Assembly: GCF_040436345.1 (NCBI RefSeq) | Contig: NC_133221.1 | Coordinates: 26,241,008-26,305,007, forward strand | Source of the DNA: Pagrus major | Taxonomy: Eukaryota > Chordata > Actinopteri > Spariformes > Sparidae | Direction: 5' to 3' | Length of the DNA stretch: 64,000 nt | In this document: positions 44,972 to 56,900 of the stretch, one piece after another | How positions within the stretch are numbered: the first letter of the stretch is position 1 | Layout of the letters: the number at the start of each line of letters is the position of its first letter | Made by a program: the position numbers and the translations under genes | Notes under the pieces: generated by a model | What the model was told of the DNA's origin: nothing | The model's input: only the letters and a program-made list of their open reading frames with translations | The model's database searches: none

Positions 44972-45324
44972 TAAAGGTGTACTACGTAGTTTTTGGGGAG
45001 AAATTTTAATCAGAAGAGAAAGACCTGCACTGACTGATCTTTTTTATGCATGAACAAACTCCTTTTTCATGACTGAATAAACAAACTGACCTTAAAGGAC
45101 AACACAATTTCATACTGTTTTACTTTGTTTATATGTGGCGGACCCTGCCACCTTTTCAACTTCAAACAGTGTTCTGGGGACCTTATTTTCCTCTGAGAAC
45201 AGCTTGTTTATTCAGTTATGTAAACAATAATTATTTAAGAGTTTGTATTATTAACTCATTACTATTGTAAATATTAAAATTCTGAGTTTGAATTTCTTCT
45301 CCAAAACTACATAGTGCCCCTTTA
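44972..45324. mobile_element. MITE with TA target site
   Basis: Element 44974-45322 (349 bp). Left end AAGGTGTACTACGTAGTTTT and right end, reverse complemented, AAGGGGCACTATGTAGTTTT match over about 20 bases with 4 differences. TA flanks both sides. An internal inverted pair (ACTGAATAAACAAAC / TTGTTTATTCAGT) is also present. No ORF. Confidence 0.7.
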
Positions 45325-45363
45325 ATGAAATATTCAAATGTTTTCTGCAAAAATGTACACATT

Positions 45364-45572
45364 TAAAGGTGCAATATGTAAGAATTTTTAGTTGAAAGCA
45401 CTCAAAACTTATCAATAGAATGTGAATAACCAACAGTCACGACATTATGACGTCTATGTATTGTGTTAAATTAGCATGCTAACCAGCTAGCCCCTGCATG
45501 TTAAGGTCCAAAGCTCCTGTGCTTTGAATATGAATTCTACAGGTGGCCAATTCTTACATACTACATATTGTT
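45364..45572. mobile_element. MITE, second family, adjacent to the first
   Basis: Left AAAGGTGCAATATGTAAGAA and right end ATTCTTACATACTACATATTG (reverse complement begins CAATATGTA...TAAGAAT). Contains TTAGCATGCTAACCAGCTAG near 45472. Outer limits are not sharp; no target duplication found. Confidence 0.6.
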
Positions 45573-45589
45573 TGATGTACTGTTGTTAT

Positions 45590-45665
45590 GTGTGTTTTGT
45601 AAGGTGTCCTTGAGTGCTTTGAAAGGTGCCTTTAAATAAAATGCATTATTATTATTATTGTCATT
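45590..45665. repeat. Retroelement-like 3' tail with (ATT)n
   Basis: GGTGTCCTTGAGTGCTTTGA followed by AAAGGTGCCTTTAAATAAAA and TGCATTATTATTATTATTG: a frequent fish SINE/LINE 3' end with an ATT microsatellite. Confidence 0.5.
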
Positions 45666-47187
45666 ATTATACTGCACCTTTAAACAGTGAGTCATAGGAA
45701 ACACAGACAACACAAACACAAAAACTGAAAAAGCTAAAGCTTGACAATTGTATGTAAATGAAGCACAATTATACAGTGCAAACTAAATGATTGCTTAAGT
45801 ATTTACACATTTTACTCTGATGCACCAAATCATGTCAAGTGCAGCCAGTTGGTCCGGAAGTCAAATAAATGTATGAAGATTGCTAGTGTATAATCAAGGT
45901 GTGAATTGAAGTCAATTGAGGTAAAAACAAAAAAAAAACTTTTATCTGTTGCAGTCAAAAGCTACATCATTAAGTCAAAACACAGTTTAACAAATCCAGG
46001 ACAAGTGTATTGAATTGGAAAGGCTATAAAAACATCTCCAAGCCAAAAAGCTTAATTACTCCCAGTGTGATTCAGTCTTGTAAATATGAGAAAGTCAGAT
46101 AAGATATAATGGACCTTGCTACTACTAGATCAGACACTCTTTGTCTATAAATTTTACACACACACACACACCATGAAACAAAAAGCATGTAGAATGCCTA
46201 ATTAGGTGTAAGTCCCTTTTCAAATAGACCTAACTTAATAATGCTTTACAAAAATGCCATGATAGTTGTACCTAAGTAGTTAAAACCTCAATGACCAAAG
46301 ATGGAAGAAGACCACCCACACCAGTTCCTATGAAGAAGAAGAATTAGCATTTCTTGGCTGTGATTGTGCATGGTTATGCATTAACAGCTCGATGCTTTGA
46401 CACGCTCCTTCTGAGAATCTGTGCGCTCAGGCTGGGATGCGCGCTGGAGTGGCCGACACAGGGATTAACAGGAGCGGCAGATATACAGGCAGCGTTACAA
46501 GGATCATGATACCTGTAGAGCACTTATGAGCGGAGCCTTGCTTACAAATGACTGCTGCACGGTTTCTGCTTTGGTTCCTGCTCCCTTACGCTGTTCCCCA
46601 GAATAAAAGGACTTGTGAAAGGCAGCAGAGCTCCAGCTTGACAAAGGACTTGCGGAAGCCGTACAATTCCACTTCTGTGAGGGGAGGTATAATTCTGAGA
46701 ATGGGTTCTTGTTCTCCTCATCTTCAGTAGTTTCTCTCACCGGCACAGCTCTCGTATGTCTAGTCGAGCTCATCTCTCTGTGTGTGCCCTCCTCCAGTGG
46801 CTGTCATCAGTGTGACATGCAGCTTCGAAATCCTCTGTCAGTCATCGGATGGCTCATTCTGGCTCTTAGCTGTGGATGAGGCAGGGACATGCCGGCCAGG
46901 ATGGAGAGATGAGTGAAACTGTGTGGGTGATTTTGATCACTTTTCTGGTGGTGGTGGAAGTAATCCCAGGGCAACTGGATGTATTCCTGCCAAATGGAGA
47001 TGGAGATATTTACCCATGGAGAACTGTCCGGTTAACCTTGACGGGAAGAGCGTTGGATGGCTTCTCAACACTGTGTGGTTTCTTTTTGTTCAACGATGCC
47101 CCGAAAGTGAGAGCTTTGGCTGCAAAGGTCTGTAACATTTAGTGGAACCTTCAGGAGCTGGTTCATTCATTGCTGAGAGCCAGCGCC
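45666..47187. other. micos10-htr6 spacer and htr6 5' region
   Basis: No gene recognised. Around 46157-46171 is a short CA tract. The last 310 bases before the htr6 ATG contain several ATGs, one opening an 88-codon frame (46876-47142) unrelated to any family I know; if transcribed it would be an upstream ORF. Confidence 0.4.
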
Positions 47188-49910
47188 ATGGCTGACTCTC
47201 ACTTGTCTGGCTCCGTAGGAAGCTACAACAGCAGCTCTGCCACCACCAGTGCTTGGAACATCACTGGCAGCGGCCCCTGGTTGTTGGCCTTCATGCTGAC
47301 TGTCATCATCCTCATGACAGTCTGTGGCAACATGTTGCTCATCGCCTTGGTGTTTGCCCATCGCTCTTTGCGTTGCACCTCAAACTGCTTCCTGGTGTCT
47401 CTGTTCCTGTCTGACCTAATGGTGGCCCTGGTGGTCATGCCCCCAGCCATGCTCAATGTGCTGTGTGGGGCCTGGGTGCTGTGGCCCGCCTTTTGCCCCA
47501 TTTGGCTTTGCTTTGACGTTATGTGCTGCAGCGCATCCATCCTCAACCTGTGTGTGATCAGCTTGGATCGATACCTCTTCATCATCTCACCGCTGCGCTA
47601 CAAACAGAGGATGACCCCACCGCGGGCGTTGCTCCTGGTAGGAGCCGCTTGGGGGTTGGCAGCACTGGCTTCCTTCCTGCCCATTCAGATGAAATGGCAC
47701 AGCCTAGGCCACTGGAGTGGACACTCACCAGGTCCTGGGGTCAGTGGTAGCAACATCAGCTCTTACTCTGACACACCGTACCCAGCATCCTACTTTCAGC
47801 TGTCACCGTCAGGAGGCCTTTCCTTTCACTGCCGCCTGCGGGTCACCCTGCCCTTTGCCCTGGTGGCATCTGTACTCACATTCTTTTTGCCCTCCAGCGC
47901 AATTTGCTTCACCTACTGTCGAATCCTTCTCGCAGCACGGAGGCAGGCAAAGAGGGTCGCGGCACTGAGCCACCCACCACACCCACATCCCTCTCTTGGG
48001 GAACCTTCCAGGCCTCCTTCACCTGGGGTTGCAGCGGGGCAAGCTCAGCAGGACGGAGACGATTGCAGTCATCAGGAGCCTCTTGTGTCACAAAATGTAC
48101 CGGTAAGGAAGAGAGAGCACACTGTAAAACAACCCAGCTAGGGCAGATACTGTCTATACTTGAGATATAGTATACACTCGAGGGCACTCAGTGGATAAGT
48201 GCTGACCAATTTCTTCGCAAAAGCCAAACTGAAATACTTGGTGTAAATATAGTTGAATGGCCTTTAAGTAGAGCAGACCTTAATGTGAGTGGGAGTTGAT
48301 AAGGTTGATTCTGTGAGTGGAGACGGCAGCACAAAGATAATCACCAAATTACAGCTGTCCATCTGAGTAAGAGTTCTCCAGCTTGTCTTTTCCTTGACAT
48401 TTGTAAGGTTTTATGTAACACTGGTTGTACCACATCTCATGCCATGTCATAAAATGCTATACTGTTGAAATCCACTCATCACAAGTTTAATATCATCTAA
48501 GCAGCAATTATGAAGCTGGAGATATTTTTATGATCATTGGCCATGTATGCTTCAAACACTTAAAAAACCCTCCAATAACGCAGTTTGAAAGCTGGAGGTT
48601 TTGCTTTTTTCCCCCGTAACCTCAGTTTTGAGTCCAGACCCTCTTGACTGTCCTGATGTTTTTGATTAGAAAATTGCCTTTGAGTAGGCCTAGTCTGTAA
48701 GTGTAGCTGAAAGTATGACTTTTGTGAAAACTACTTTGTACGGTGGCCCTGAAGGGCACATCACAACAGCAAATAAGAAAACACAACCGTAAATACAGCT
48801 ACTTTTTTATTTGTTTTAGATTCATCTGTTTTATCTTTACATGCTGTCTGTTTTTATTCAATCTATGTTTCTGTTTTTATTCTTTTTACGCCTCTAAACT
48901 TATAATGTTTAACATCTATTCATTTTTTTTTCTTTTTAAATGTAAAATGCATTCTTATTATTATTACTGTTATTAAATAGTTTTCCAATTTGCGGTTGTG
49001 TTTTCTTATTTATATTTCTTAATTTACTTGTGATTTGCACTTCAGGGCCACTGTAACTTTGTGTTTAACATTGCCTTGCCAATAAAATAATACAGTCTTT
49101 TGGAGATGTTCTATTCAATAGTGTAAGTCTGAATGTGTTTGTGTCTTGGCACTGCAGTAGGATGTGCCGCTCAATCTAAAGGACCATTATGGATGTTTAT
49201 GGTCTTTTTCCAGTGAGGCTATTTAGTGATAAAGACATCTGTTGGCATGGCAAATACCTTGTGTGTTCATGTGAAAGGATGATCATAAAACGTGGAGGAT
49301 GTTATTGAAGCTGAACCGATAGAGAACACTGTGAATGCATGCTGCACAAATGTGTGCTTGCATGTTTACTGGCGATCTGCAAGGACAGGGAGATGAAGAA
49401 ATCCTTTTACTTTCCATGAATTACAAACTCTCTTCATTATTTTCACGCTGTTTCGAGAATCTTAAGATATGCAGTCTTAATGTAGAAATAATTCTGCAGC
49501 TAAGGAAAAATGTTTTCCTTTTTTATCACTTTCAGCCCAGAATGTCTAAAGGAAAAGCAGAGACCCAGTGAAAGGGAAGAGGGGTGAAACCTGCCCAGAA
49601 ATACAGTACAGACAGCGTGTCAGATGTGTGGCCCCCGTCTGCAAAGATCATACTCACATTGTCTGTCACATTTGCCTAAAACCACACACACACACACACA
49701 CACACGTGCATCTCTCTCTGCATTGGACAGCATATACGCCAATACAGATATATCGGTGATCAGTTGACCTCTAAAACCAAGTAACATAGTACGATTAGGT
49801 ACATAGGTTTAAACAATGTTTGGCTGTACAGTATTAGTTTGTAAAGAATGGCCCACACTGGTTAATCAAGTTTATCAAACTTAATCAAGTTTATATACAT
49901 ACATACATAC

Positions 49911-49986
<76 letters not shown>

Positions 49987-52900
49987 TTTACCATATTCTT
50001 GAGGAATGGAGAAGACATATAATAAACACAAATATTTGATCAGCTTTTTGACACAATACTTTTGGAAATTTTGGGACATGCACTTTCTTGATCGATCCTA
50101 CTCTCATGTAGCCCAGCTGTGTCAAATGTAAAAAGAAAACGAACTTGTTGGTTTTACACTTGTTTTATAAATGTAACAAATTAGATGTAACGAGTTCATT
50201 AATTTCTTTTTCTTCTTTTACTTTGACAGCGTCAGGCTAGCTGTTTCTCCCTATTACCTTCTTTGTGCTATGCTAAGCTAATTGGCTGTTATAGCTTCAT
50301 ATATAGCTACAAACATGAGAGTGGTATTGATCTTCTCATCTAAATCTCTGCAAGAAAGCCAAATAAGCACACATAACAATTCCTCTAATTGAATTATTTA
50401 ACTTGATAAAGAAACTGGACATTTTCAGGCAAACCACTCATTAAATGCATAAAGGAAGTAAAATGAATTAATATAATGTAATTTGCTTGTTAAAAAGGCC
50501 ATAAAGAAGTACCCAGGTAAGCTCTTTCAAAATGTAGGCGAGGGAGATTTACATTGTACCTGTAACCTTTTGGTCTCTACTGTCTACAGCCGTCGGTCAA
50601 CAGTGAGCGTCGTCTGGCTCACAGGCAGGGTCGGAGGGCGCTGAAGGCCAGTCTGACACTAGGAGTCCTCCTGGGACTCTTCTTCAGCGCGTGGTTACCC
50701 TTTTTCATCACCAACATGGCTCAGGTCAGTAGAGGAACCCTAACTCTATGTGAGATATGACAAATGTAGTCAATTCAATTAAAAAAAAAATACATGTTAA
50801 TAGTTGATTCTTGGATGTGAGTTACATGGTCAGATGAGCTGGGCGGTTGCCTTCACCTTAATGCACTCTTTATTCACTATAAAGATATATTTTTTTAAAT
50901 CCCTCACTGTATACAAAGCCTGAGGTTGAATAGCTCTTCTATTCCATAAATCTGTGACTCAGATTAATTTTTTTTCGCCAGTTTTCTCACAAATTTAAAC
51001 GTGTGATGGCCACTTAAACAGTGTGAAATAAATGCAGAAGAAAGAAGAAAAAAACACTTGGATACCAGTTTATTTTTGTATTGGCCAGCCTCGGCGTCAC
51101 AGACCTTGCCAAGCTATCCAACGAGGAAATAGATTGGCATTTCAGCTTCGTGTGGCTGACTCATTCCTAAACTCAGAAGCAACACACCAAACTACCATTT
51201 ATAATTGGTATTCATTTTAAGTTGTTGATTTTGATTTGATTACATTGAGCACACGCGCTCATTACTCAGCGAGCAAACATCAGTGGCCATGAACAACCTC
51301 GGTGAGAGTAAATGAATGTCAAAAAACAGCTCAATCTAAATGGGTAATGGCACTTGTCTTGTTTTTCAAGCTTTCAATGATCCAGTCATTTTGATTTCCC
51401 ATCTGTGCCCTCTCGCTTCTCCCCTGCATAACATAGAGCACAGAGACTTGACTGTGTCTGCACTCTCCTTCCTTTTCACACTCAATGTGGTGTGTGAAAC
51501 GCACCCCTCCTTTCTGTCCTATTCCCACCGCCTCCCTGTCTCATCTTGATAGTATTGGAAGCTCTCCTCTAACAGCTGTCTCCTCCTTCACTGTCCTTCT
51601 CTCAACCAAGTGGTTATGTTCAACATCACTGTTTTAAAACCATCAGACAAACCATGCACGCGAAATGTATTTGCAAATTCTTTTCTCGGGAAAATGACAT
51701 GTTTCATAAGAAAAAGTATCAACCAGTGTGATTAGTGAAAAAGAAAATCTGTCTTCTGTTTTTTTGTGGATGATGACACAACAAACACCAAAGAAATAAA
51801 TATAAACTGGGAAGAATACACAGAAGGATACATGGATGCATTAATAGGCACCAAATAAAGATAATAGATTATACTATCTATTTATGTATCTATTTCTTTA
51901 TCTATTAGTGTTATTTTCTTATTTGTTTCTGTTTATTTATTCAAAAGCTGTACTGTAAATTAACTCCTGATTTTGATGATTTTCCAACTTAGCTACTTAA
52001 AATTCTATCAGGGCCCAAAAGGGACATGCAAAGTGTTTTTAAAAAAAAACCCCAAAAAGTGCAATAAATTATAAATAAATAAATGTTCACAATTAACTAA
52101 GAATACATAAATATACAGTAAATGGGGCATACAGTAATACTTTCTGTATTTTCCCATGACGTTTCCCATTTTTTGATTGAAATAAATAAACTGAACTATA
52201 CATTTATATTAAAATAATATACATTTTGCCAAAAAAGGATAAATAAATACACTCAGGGACAATGAACAAAAGAGTAATTTCCTTAATTTATTCTATCACT
52301 TTAATTATTTTGTTAGATTATTGAATTAAGAGCATGTTTTTTGTAAGTTATGCCGACATTGTGTATGTCATTAAAGGGGAATTCCGGTATTTTTAAAACC
52401 TGTATGAATAATTTACACACAAAAACATGTGAATATAGGGCGCAGGTTTAAACACACCAGAATTTCCCCTTTCCGTTTAATAGATGTGTTGAATATGTTT
52501 CCATCCTCATAGAACATTTGCAAAGCCAATGCTTTTTTGAATTGCTTATTATATAAATCTGTTTCCTAGTTTGCAGGAATTGTGTTGCCCACATTTGTGC
52601 ATCCTTTTGCATGTGCACAATACAAATAGAACAGGATCCATCTTGTAAAAACATGAATCACCTTAAGGTCAAAAAGGTGCCTTTAAGTTACATTTCTCTG
52701 TATTATTCCTGTTTATTTTCGGCATTTGTTTTCTCATTTATCTTTAAAATTAACGAAGTTCACATTTGACCATAGCTTAACTTGCTTTACTGCTTGCAAT
52801 AATTTTAAACCTTTTTTACCTTTTTATTCAGGCAGTGTGTGAGTGTGTCCCCCTTGCCCTCTTTGACGCCATCACCTGGCTGGGCTACTGCAACAGCACA

Positions 52901-53188
52901 ATAAACCCCATCATCTACCCGCTGTTCATGAGAGACTTCAAGCGAGCTCTGGGGAAGCTCTTGCCCTGCTGCTCCTCACGGTCAACCAGAAGACCTTCAC
53001 CTGCGCTCTCCCTCTCTCTCCGCAACTCAGGGGAGCCTAACCTCGCCAGCAGCCCCCCCTCTCCTCTGGCTTCTGACCCCACCCACCCCCCCGCCACCGC
53101 CACTGATGCTGTCAACCTGCTGGATGCTGAGCACGCTGGCGTCGAGCTGCCTCTGCTTCTGCCCAATCAGGTCGACAGCCTGGACTGA
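47188..53188 (+). CDS. htr6: 5-hydroxytryptamine receptor 6
   Basis: Rhodopsin-class GPCR coupling serotonin to Gs/adenylyl cyclase, mainly in neurons. Exons 47188-48102, 50590-50724, 52832-53188; 468 residues (human 440). ATG 47188 has a strong Kozak context (GCGCCATGG). N-terminal glycosylation sites NSS and NIT; TM1 about 31-56; TM3 with the amine-binding Asp110 in [16 protein letters not shown] at 127-129 in [18 protein letters not shown]5 [23 protein letters not shown]6 [23 protein letters not shown] in exon 2; TM7 with [17 protein letters not shown] in exon 3. [12 protein letters not shown] and [12 protein letters not shown] are 5-HT6-specific. The intron after TM6 (AQ|AVCECV) matches human HTR6. 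Extracellular loop 2 is about 30 residues longer than in human. The C tail is Ser/Pro-rich. Neighbours micos10 and tmco4 agree with human synteny. Confidence 0.96.
48732..49062. mobile_element. MITE with long inverted ends and 8-bp duplication, htr6 intron 1
   Basis: Element 48740-49054 (315 bp). Ends ACGGTGGCCCTGAAGGGCAC and, reverse complemented, ACAGTGGCCCTGAAGTGCAA; a second inverted block AAATAAGAAAACACAACCG lies further in on both sides. Flanks TACTTTGT and AACTTTGT match 7 of 8. hAT- or P-like by duplication length; no ORF. Confidence 0.8.
49683..49705. repeat. (CA)n microsatellite
   Basis: About 11 CA units in htr6 intron 1. Confidence 0.9.
49892..49986. repeat. Compound (CATA)n-(TG)n-(TA)n microsatellite
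   Basis: ACATACATACATAC passes into TA, then about 13 TG units, then TA again. Htr6 intron 1. Confidence 0.95.
50060..50400. repeat. Teleost interspersed repeat (GTCAGGCTAGCTGTTTC type)
   Basis: TTTTGGAAATTTTGGGACAT, then GTCAGGCTAGCTGTTTCTCC, GCTATGCTAAGCTAATTGGC and CATGAGAGTGGTATTGATCT followed by CTTCTCATCTAAATCTCTGC. The order matches an abundant fish repeat. Htr6 intron 1. Confidence 0.65.
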
Positions 53189-53980
53189 ATATGGAAATAA
53201 AGTTAGCTAATATTCTGACAGGGTTTATGGTGGAAAAGTGTATGAAGACAATTATTGAGACTCATCATCATTCATGATTTACTCAACATGATGTAAGAGA
53301 TGTAGGCTTAAGAGACTTCTTTGTGTTCAAAGAAAAATGTCTATGGACACATTCAGTAAGCTCCACCCTTGTTCTAGCTTGAATTATGTGTGTCTTTCCA
53401 ATTAAGAAACATGGTTGAAGAAACCAATGTAGGGGGCATTACCAAAACAAAAGATTCACGGTTGAGACGTTATGCAGTTATCAGTGCCAGTAAACAATGT
53501 AACTTAACTTTTTGTAAACTCTACAGAAGGCAGCCCTTCAGAAAAGCAAGGCCTTCAAGAAGATGCATTCACTGAACTGCTCCTGGCCTTGTGGAAATTA
53601 TATTACTGTGATAAAATCCATAGCAACCAAGCCAGCAGCATCCTCTAAAGCCTGCAAAACACAATATTTACAGGTATTTGAATTCACAGTTCAGTCAATA
53701 AATTATGACACTATTTACAGTTTGTAAAAAAAATTACTTCATTTAAAAAAATCTGAATTATTATTAAATTAATACAATAGTCTACCAGTCACACCATTTC
53801 ATGGTAAAACAAAGCAGTTAATTGGGGGCTCTTCACTTGAGGCTGCTGTCTCTGGCATGCCAGTGTGTTGAGAATGGAATGAATATTTTCTCCAACAAAG
53901 CTCTGATGCTGGGAAAAAAAAATAAAAAATTCGAGAAGACAAGATTTTACAGGGAAGCAGCTTGTCCTGTAACATGCTCT
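53189..53980. other. Convergent 3' ends of htr6 and tmco4
   Basis: Non-coding. htr6 poly(A) signal AATAAA at 53697-53702. I see no clear minus-strand signal for tmco4 here. Confidence 0.5.
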
Positions 53981-56900
53981 TTACAAGTTTGGCTGCCTTT
54001 GTTTGTGTGTGTGCTCTGTAGTCCAGTGTGTATCATCCCAGCTCCATGATATGTGTTCATTATCAGGGTCAGCCTCCTCTACACCGTCACACAGGGCATT
54101 AAAAGTGGAGGCTGTGTCGTTGTTAGTGGCGTTCTCCTCAGAAGTTAATGTTAAATTGTTCTTGACTCCAGTTAGACTTTCTGATTCTGTGTCATTTAAT
54201 GAGTCCAGCAGGTCTGAAATATCAGGGATATCCCAACCGTCACCCATCTCCTCTGTCTCTTCCACGTCCTTCATGTCTCCGCCTTCTGTACAAGTCTCAG
54301 CCTCCTTAGCTTGGTTTTGTGTCTCAGTCACTCGTTGCTCATTGAGGGTTTGGTCAGGGATGTCTACTGCCCCCTTTGTAATTGTTACAGGCTGAGGAAT
54401 CACAAAGGAGGCTCCTGGGACTTCTTTGGTGGGGACTCCTACTGCCACCAAGATGGTGTCCATCTGACGCATGTAGTCCAAGTGACCGTTCACCTGGGAA
54501 GCAGACACATGATTTTACTGTTGTTGTCTATACAAAGATACATATTTCTTTGTAAATTACAGTGTTTTTTCTTTTTTTTTTAGAAAAGATCATTACTTTG
54601 TACAAGTCTGTTCTTCATATTTTTTGTAAAGCTATTTTTTGTTATCCCTCACATTACATGAACAGGTGTATAGTGTATGGTTTTATTGTGCTTCTGAAAA
54701 CTGACATGGCCATTACTATGTGTGACCTTTCATGTGGAATCATGTGGAATTACAGGGTGGGAGAAAGGCATTGCTGTGAACTGAAACAGACCAGCAGGGG
54801 CCTTATTATCTTCTTATATTTTAATTTTATTTGAACAACACAACTGTCTCTTTTAGAATGCTAATAAAACTCTCTGAGAAAAAGTATATCTCATAACATT
54901 TTATTATTGGTTATGAGAAACTGTTTTTGTATTAATTACCAAAATCCAAAAATCTTCACCTTGTTGTTTCTTAAAGGTTCTATATAGGAAATTTTGAACA
55001 TTTATATAGCAGCAAACAACTATTTGCTATGTGCAGTTTACTGTGTCTGACAGTAATGACATCTTGAGCAGAGAATTAAGTCACAGTCCCTCTGTGTGTG
55101 TTATAATCCAAGCTTCTCTGTTCTTTGTTTTGATAGCCCGTCTGTCCACACATGCATGTCAGTGCATGTAACTCCCTCCCTGTGGCAGGCACTGTGAAGG
55201 CCTTAACCTTCAATTGAAACCATCAAAATTTAGCTGCCTAAAACATCTAGCGGTAGCAGGATACCTAGCAAGCTAACAAATGCGTTAGATGGATTTAGGT
55301 CAGTAGGCGAGTCAAGGAAATGGCTCCTTACCAAGCTGAATATTTTACTAATGTACAGCTGGGAAAAAACTGTGTGTAAAGACCGTATTTTCACATCTAA
55401 CTTGGGAAATTGAGGGTTTAGTGTGATAATCCAGAGTGTGTGATTTTTGGAACAGTGGAAAGACTAACTAAGATGGGTTTGGGGAGTTTTATTCTGTTTC
55501 TGTCACGTTTGAATGAATTGTGTTAAGGATGATCAGCAATGTTAAATTACTATTTTTGTCAATGGAGTTTGGTGGCTTTGAGAAAAGCAATATAATGGCT
55601 GTATCTGATCTGAGTTGGGAAAGTGTGGTCGACACGTCTATTTGTTTCACAACATCTAGTGTAAATGAATGTTGTATATAGAACCTTTCTAGCTAATCAA
55701 TTTTTATATATTAACTATAGGTCAAAGGAATATCTGTAATGAGAGAGGAGTTGATCATCCTGACGATTCTACAAGGATTTATCACCCGGCTCTGCAGTTC
55801 TCCTCATCTCTGCAGTGTGTTTTAGCATCTTCCGGCTCATTGTTTTGTTGTAGGGCCTGCAACTTTGCTGTTTTGTTTCACTCTTACCGCTCTCATTTCT
55901 CAAGACCAAACAGCTGGTGAACAAAGTGTGGCATTTAGCAGCTTAAGAAAAGAGCCACATATTTCCCTCAGGAGTGAGTGAATACCAAAACAGAGCTACA
56001 CAGAAAAATGCAAATTAATGCTAATGTTACTCAGTATCTGCTGGATGTGTAAATAGGCAATTGTATGATTACAACATGTTTGCCATAAAACTTAACAAGA
56101 TGATAAAATGTAAGTGTTGTGTTTACAGTAGCCAAAAAAATACTTAAGGGACAGAGAAGGCTTCATAGTGAAAAAAGACTTAAAAAACAATACTTATACT
56201 AATAATAATAATAATAGAATAAGATGAATATAGCAGACAAGCTATGTTATTTATTATGTATTATTTTAGTGGTGTCTGGTGGATTCTGCCAGCTGATTCC
56301 CTCCTCTTGTCATTTAGTCAAGGAACTCTTATATTATTGATACTGATCTAGCAAACAGATGTGACATTGATGCGTCAGTTTGAGGGGGCTGATGCCTCCG
56401 TGGCTTTTCTTGAAAGGTGAAAAACTCGAGATGCACTTGAAAAACTAGTCATTAAGGAAACTTTAGTTGGCCTTATTTAAATACAAGCTCTGACTCACCA
56501 CAGAGGAAAGATCCACATTGATTATACGCCGATCCTGGATGTTGATTGGCTGTAGCCCAGCAACAGACAGTTGTGCAGATGAACTTCTGTACAAGAACCC
56601 CAGGAGCCAGTCCCCTCTGATTGGTGGATAGTTCAGAAAGTCATATTGATATTGAATACTTTAATCACAAGTCCTACTGTCAAAACAGGTGTTTCCAAAT
56701 CCCCAGCAGCCAAAACATTGAATCTCAAATATCGACAATAAGCATATCAAAACTATAAAGCAACAGTAAACATTTAACATAAACATGTAAACATTTGCCT
56801 CCACTCTAATTACAGGATAGACCTTTGTCAGATTACCTGCAGTAGCCGTTCACTATTTTCCCGGCCACTACCCGGGTCAGCCTCTCCCAGGCCTTCTCAG

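Noticed and set aside
46504-46773. 89-codon minus-strand frame
   Set aside because: No family resemblance, no flanking splice signals, low-complexity Ser/Thr composition.
47223-47585. 120-codon minus-strand frame and other frames over htr6 exon 1
   Set aside because: Shadow frames of the GC-rich htr6 coding exon.
52372-52460. Possible MITE end (AAAGGGGAATTCCGGTATTT)
   Set aside because: Resembles a fish repeat terminus but I could not find a matching inverted end, so it is not annotated.
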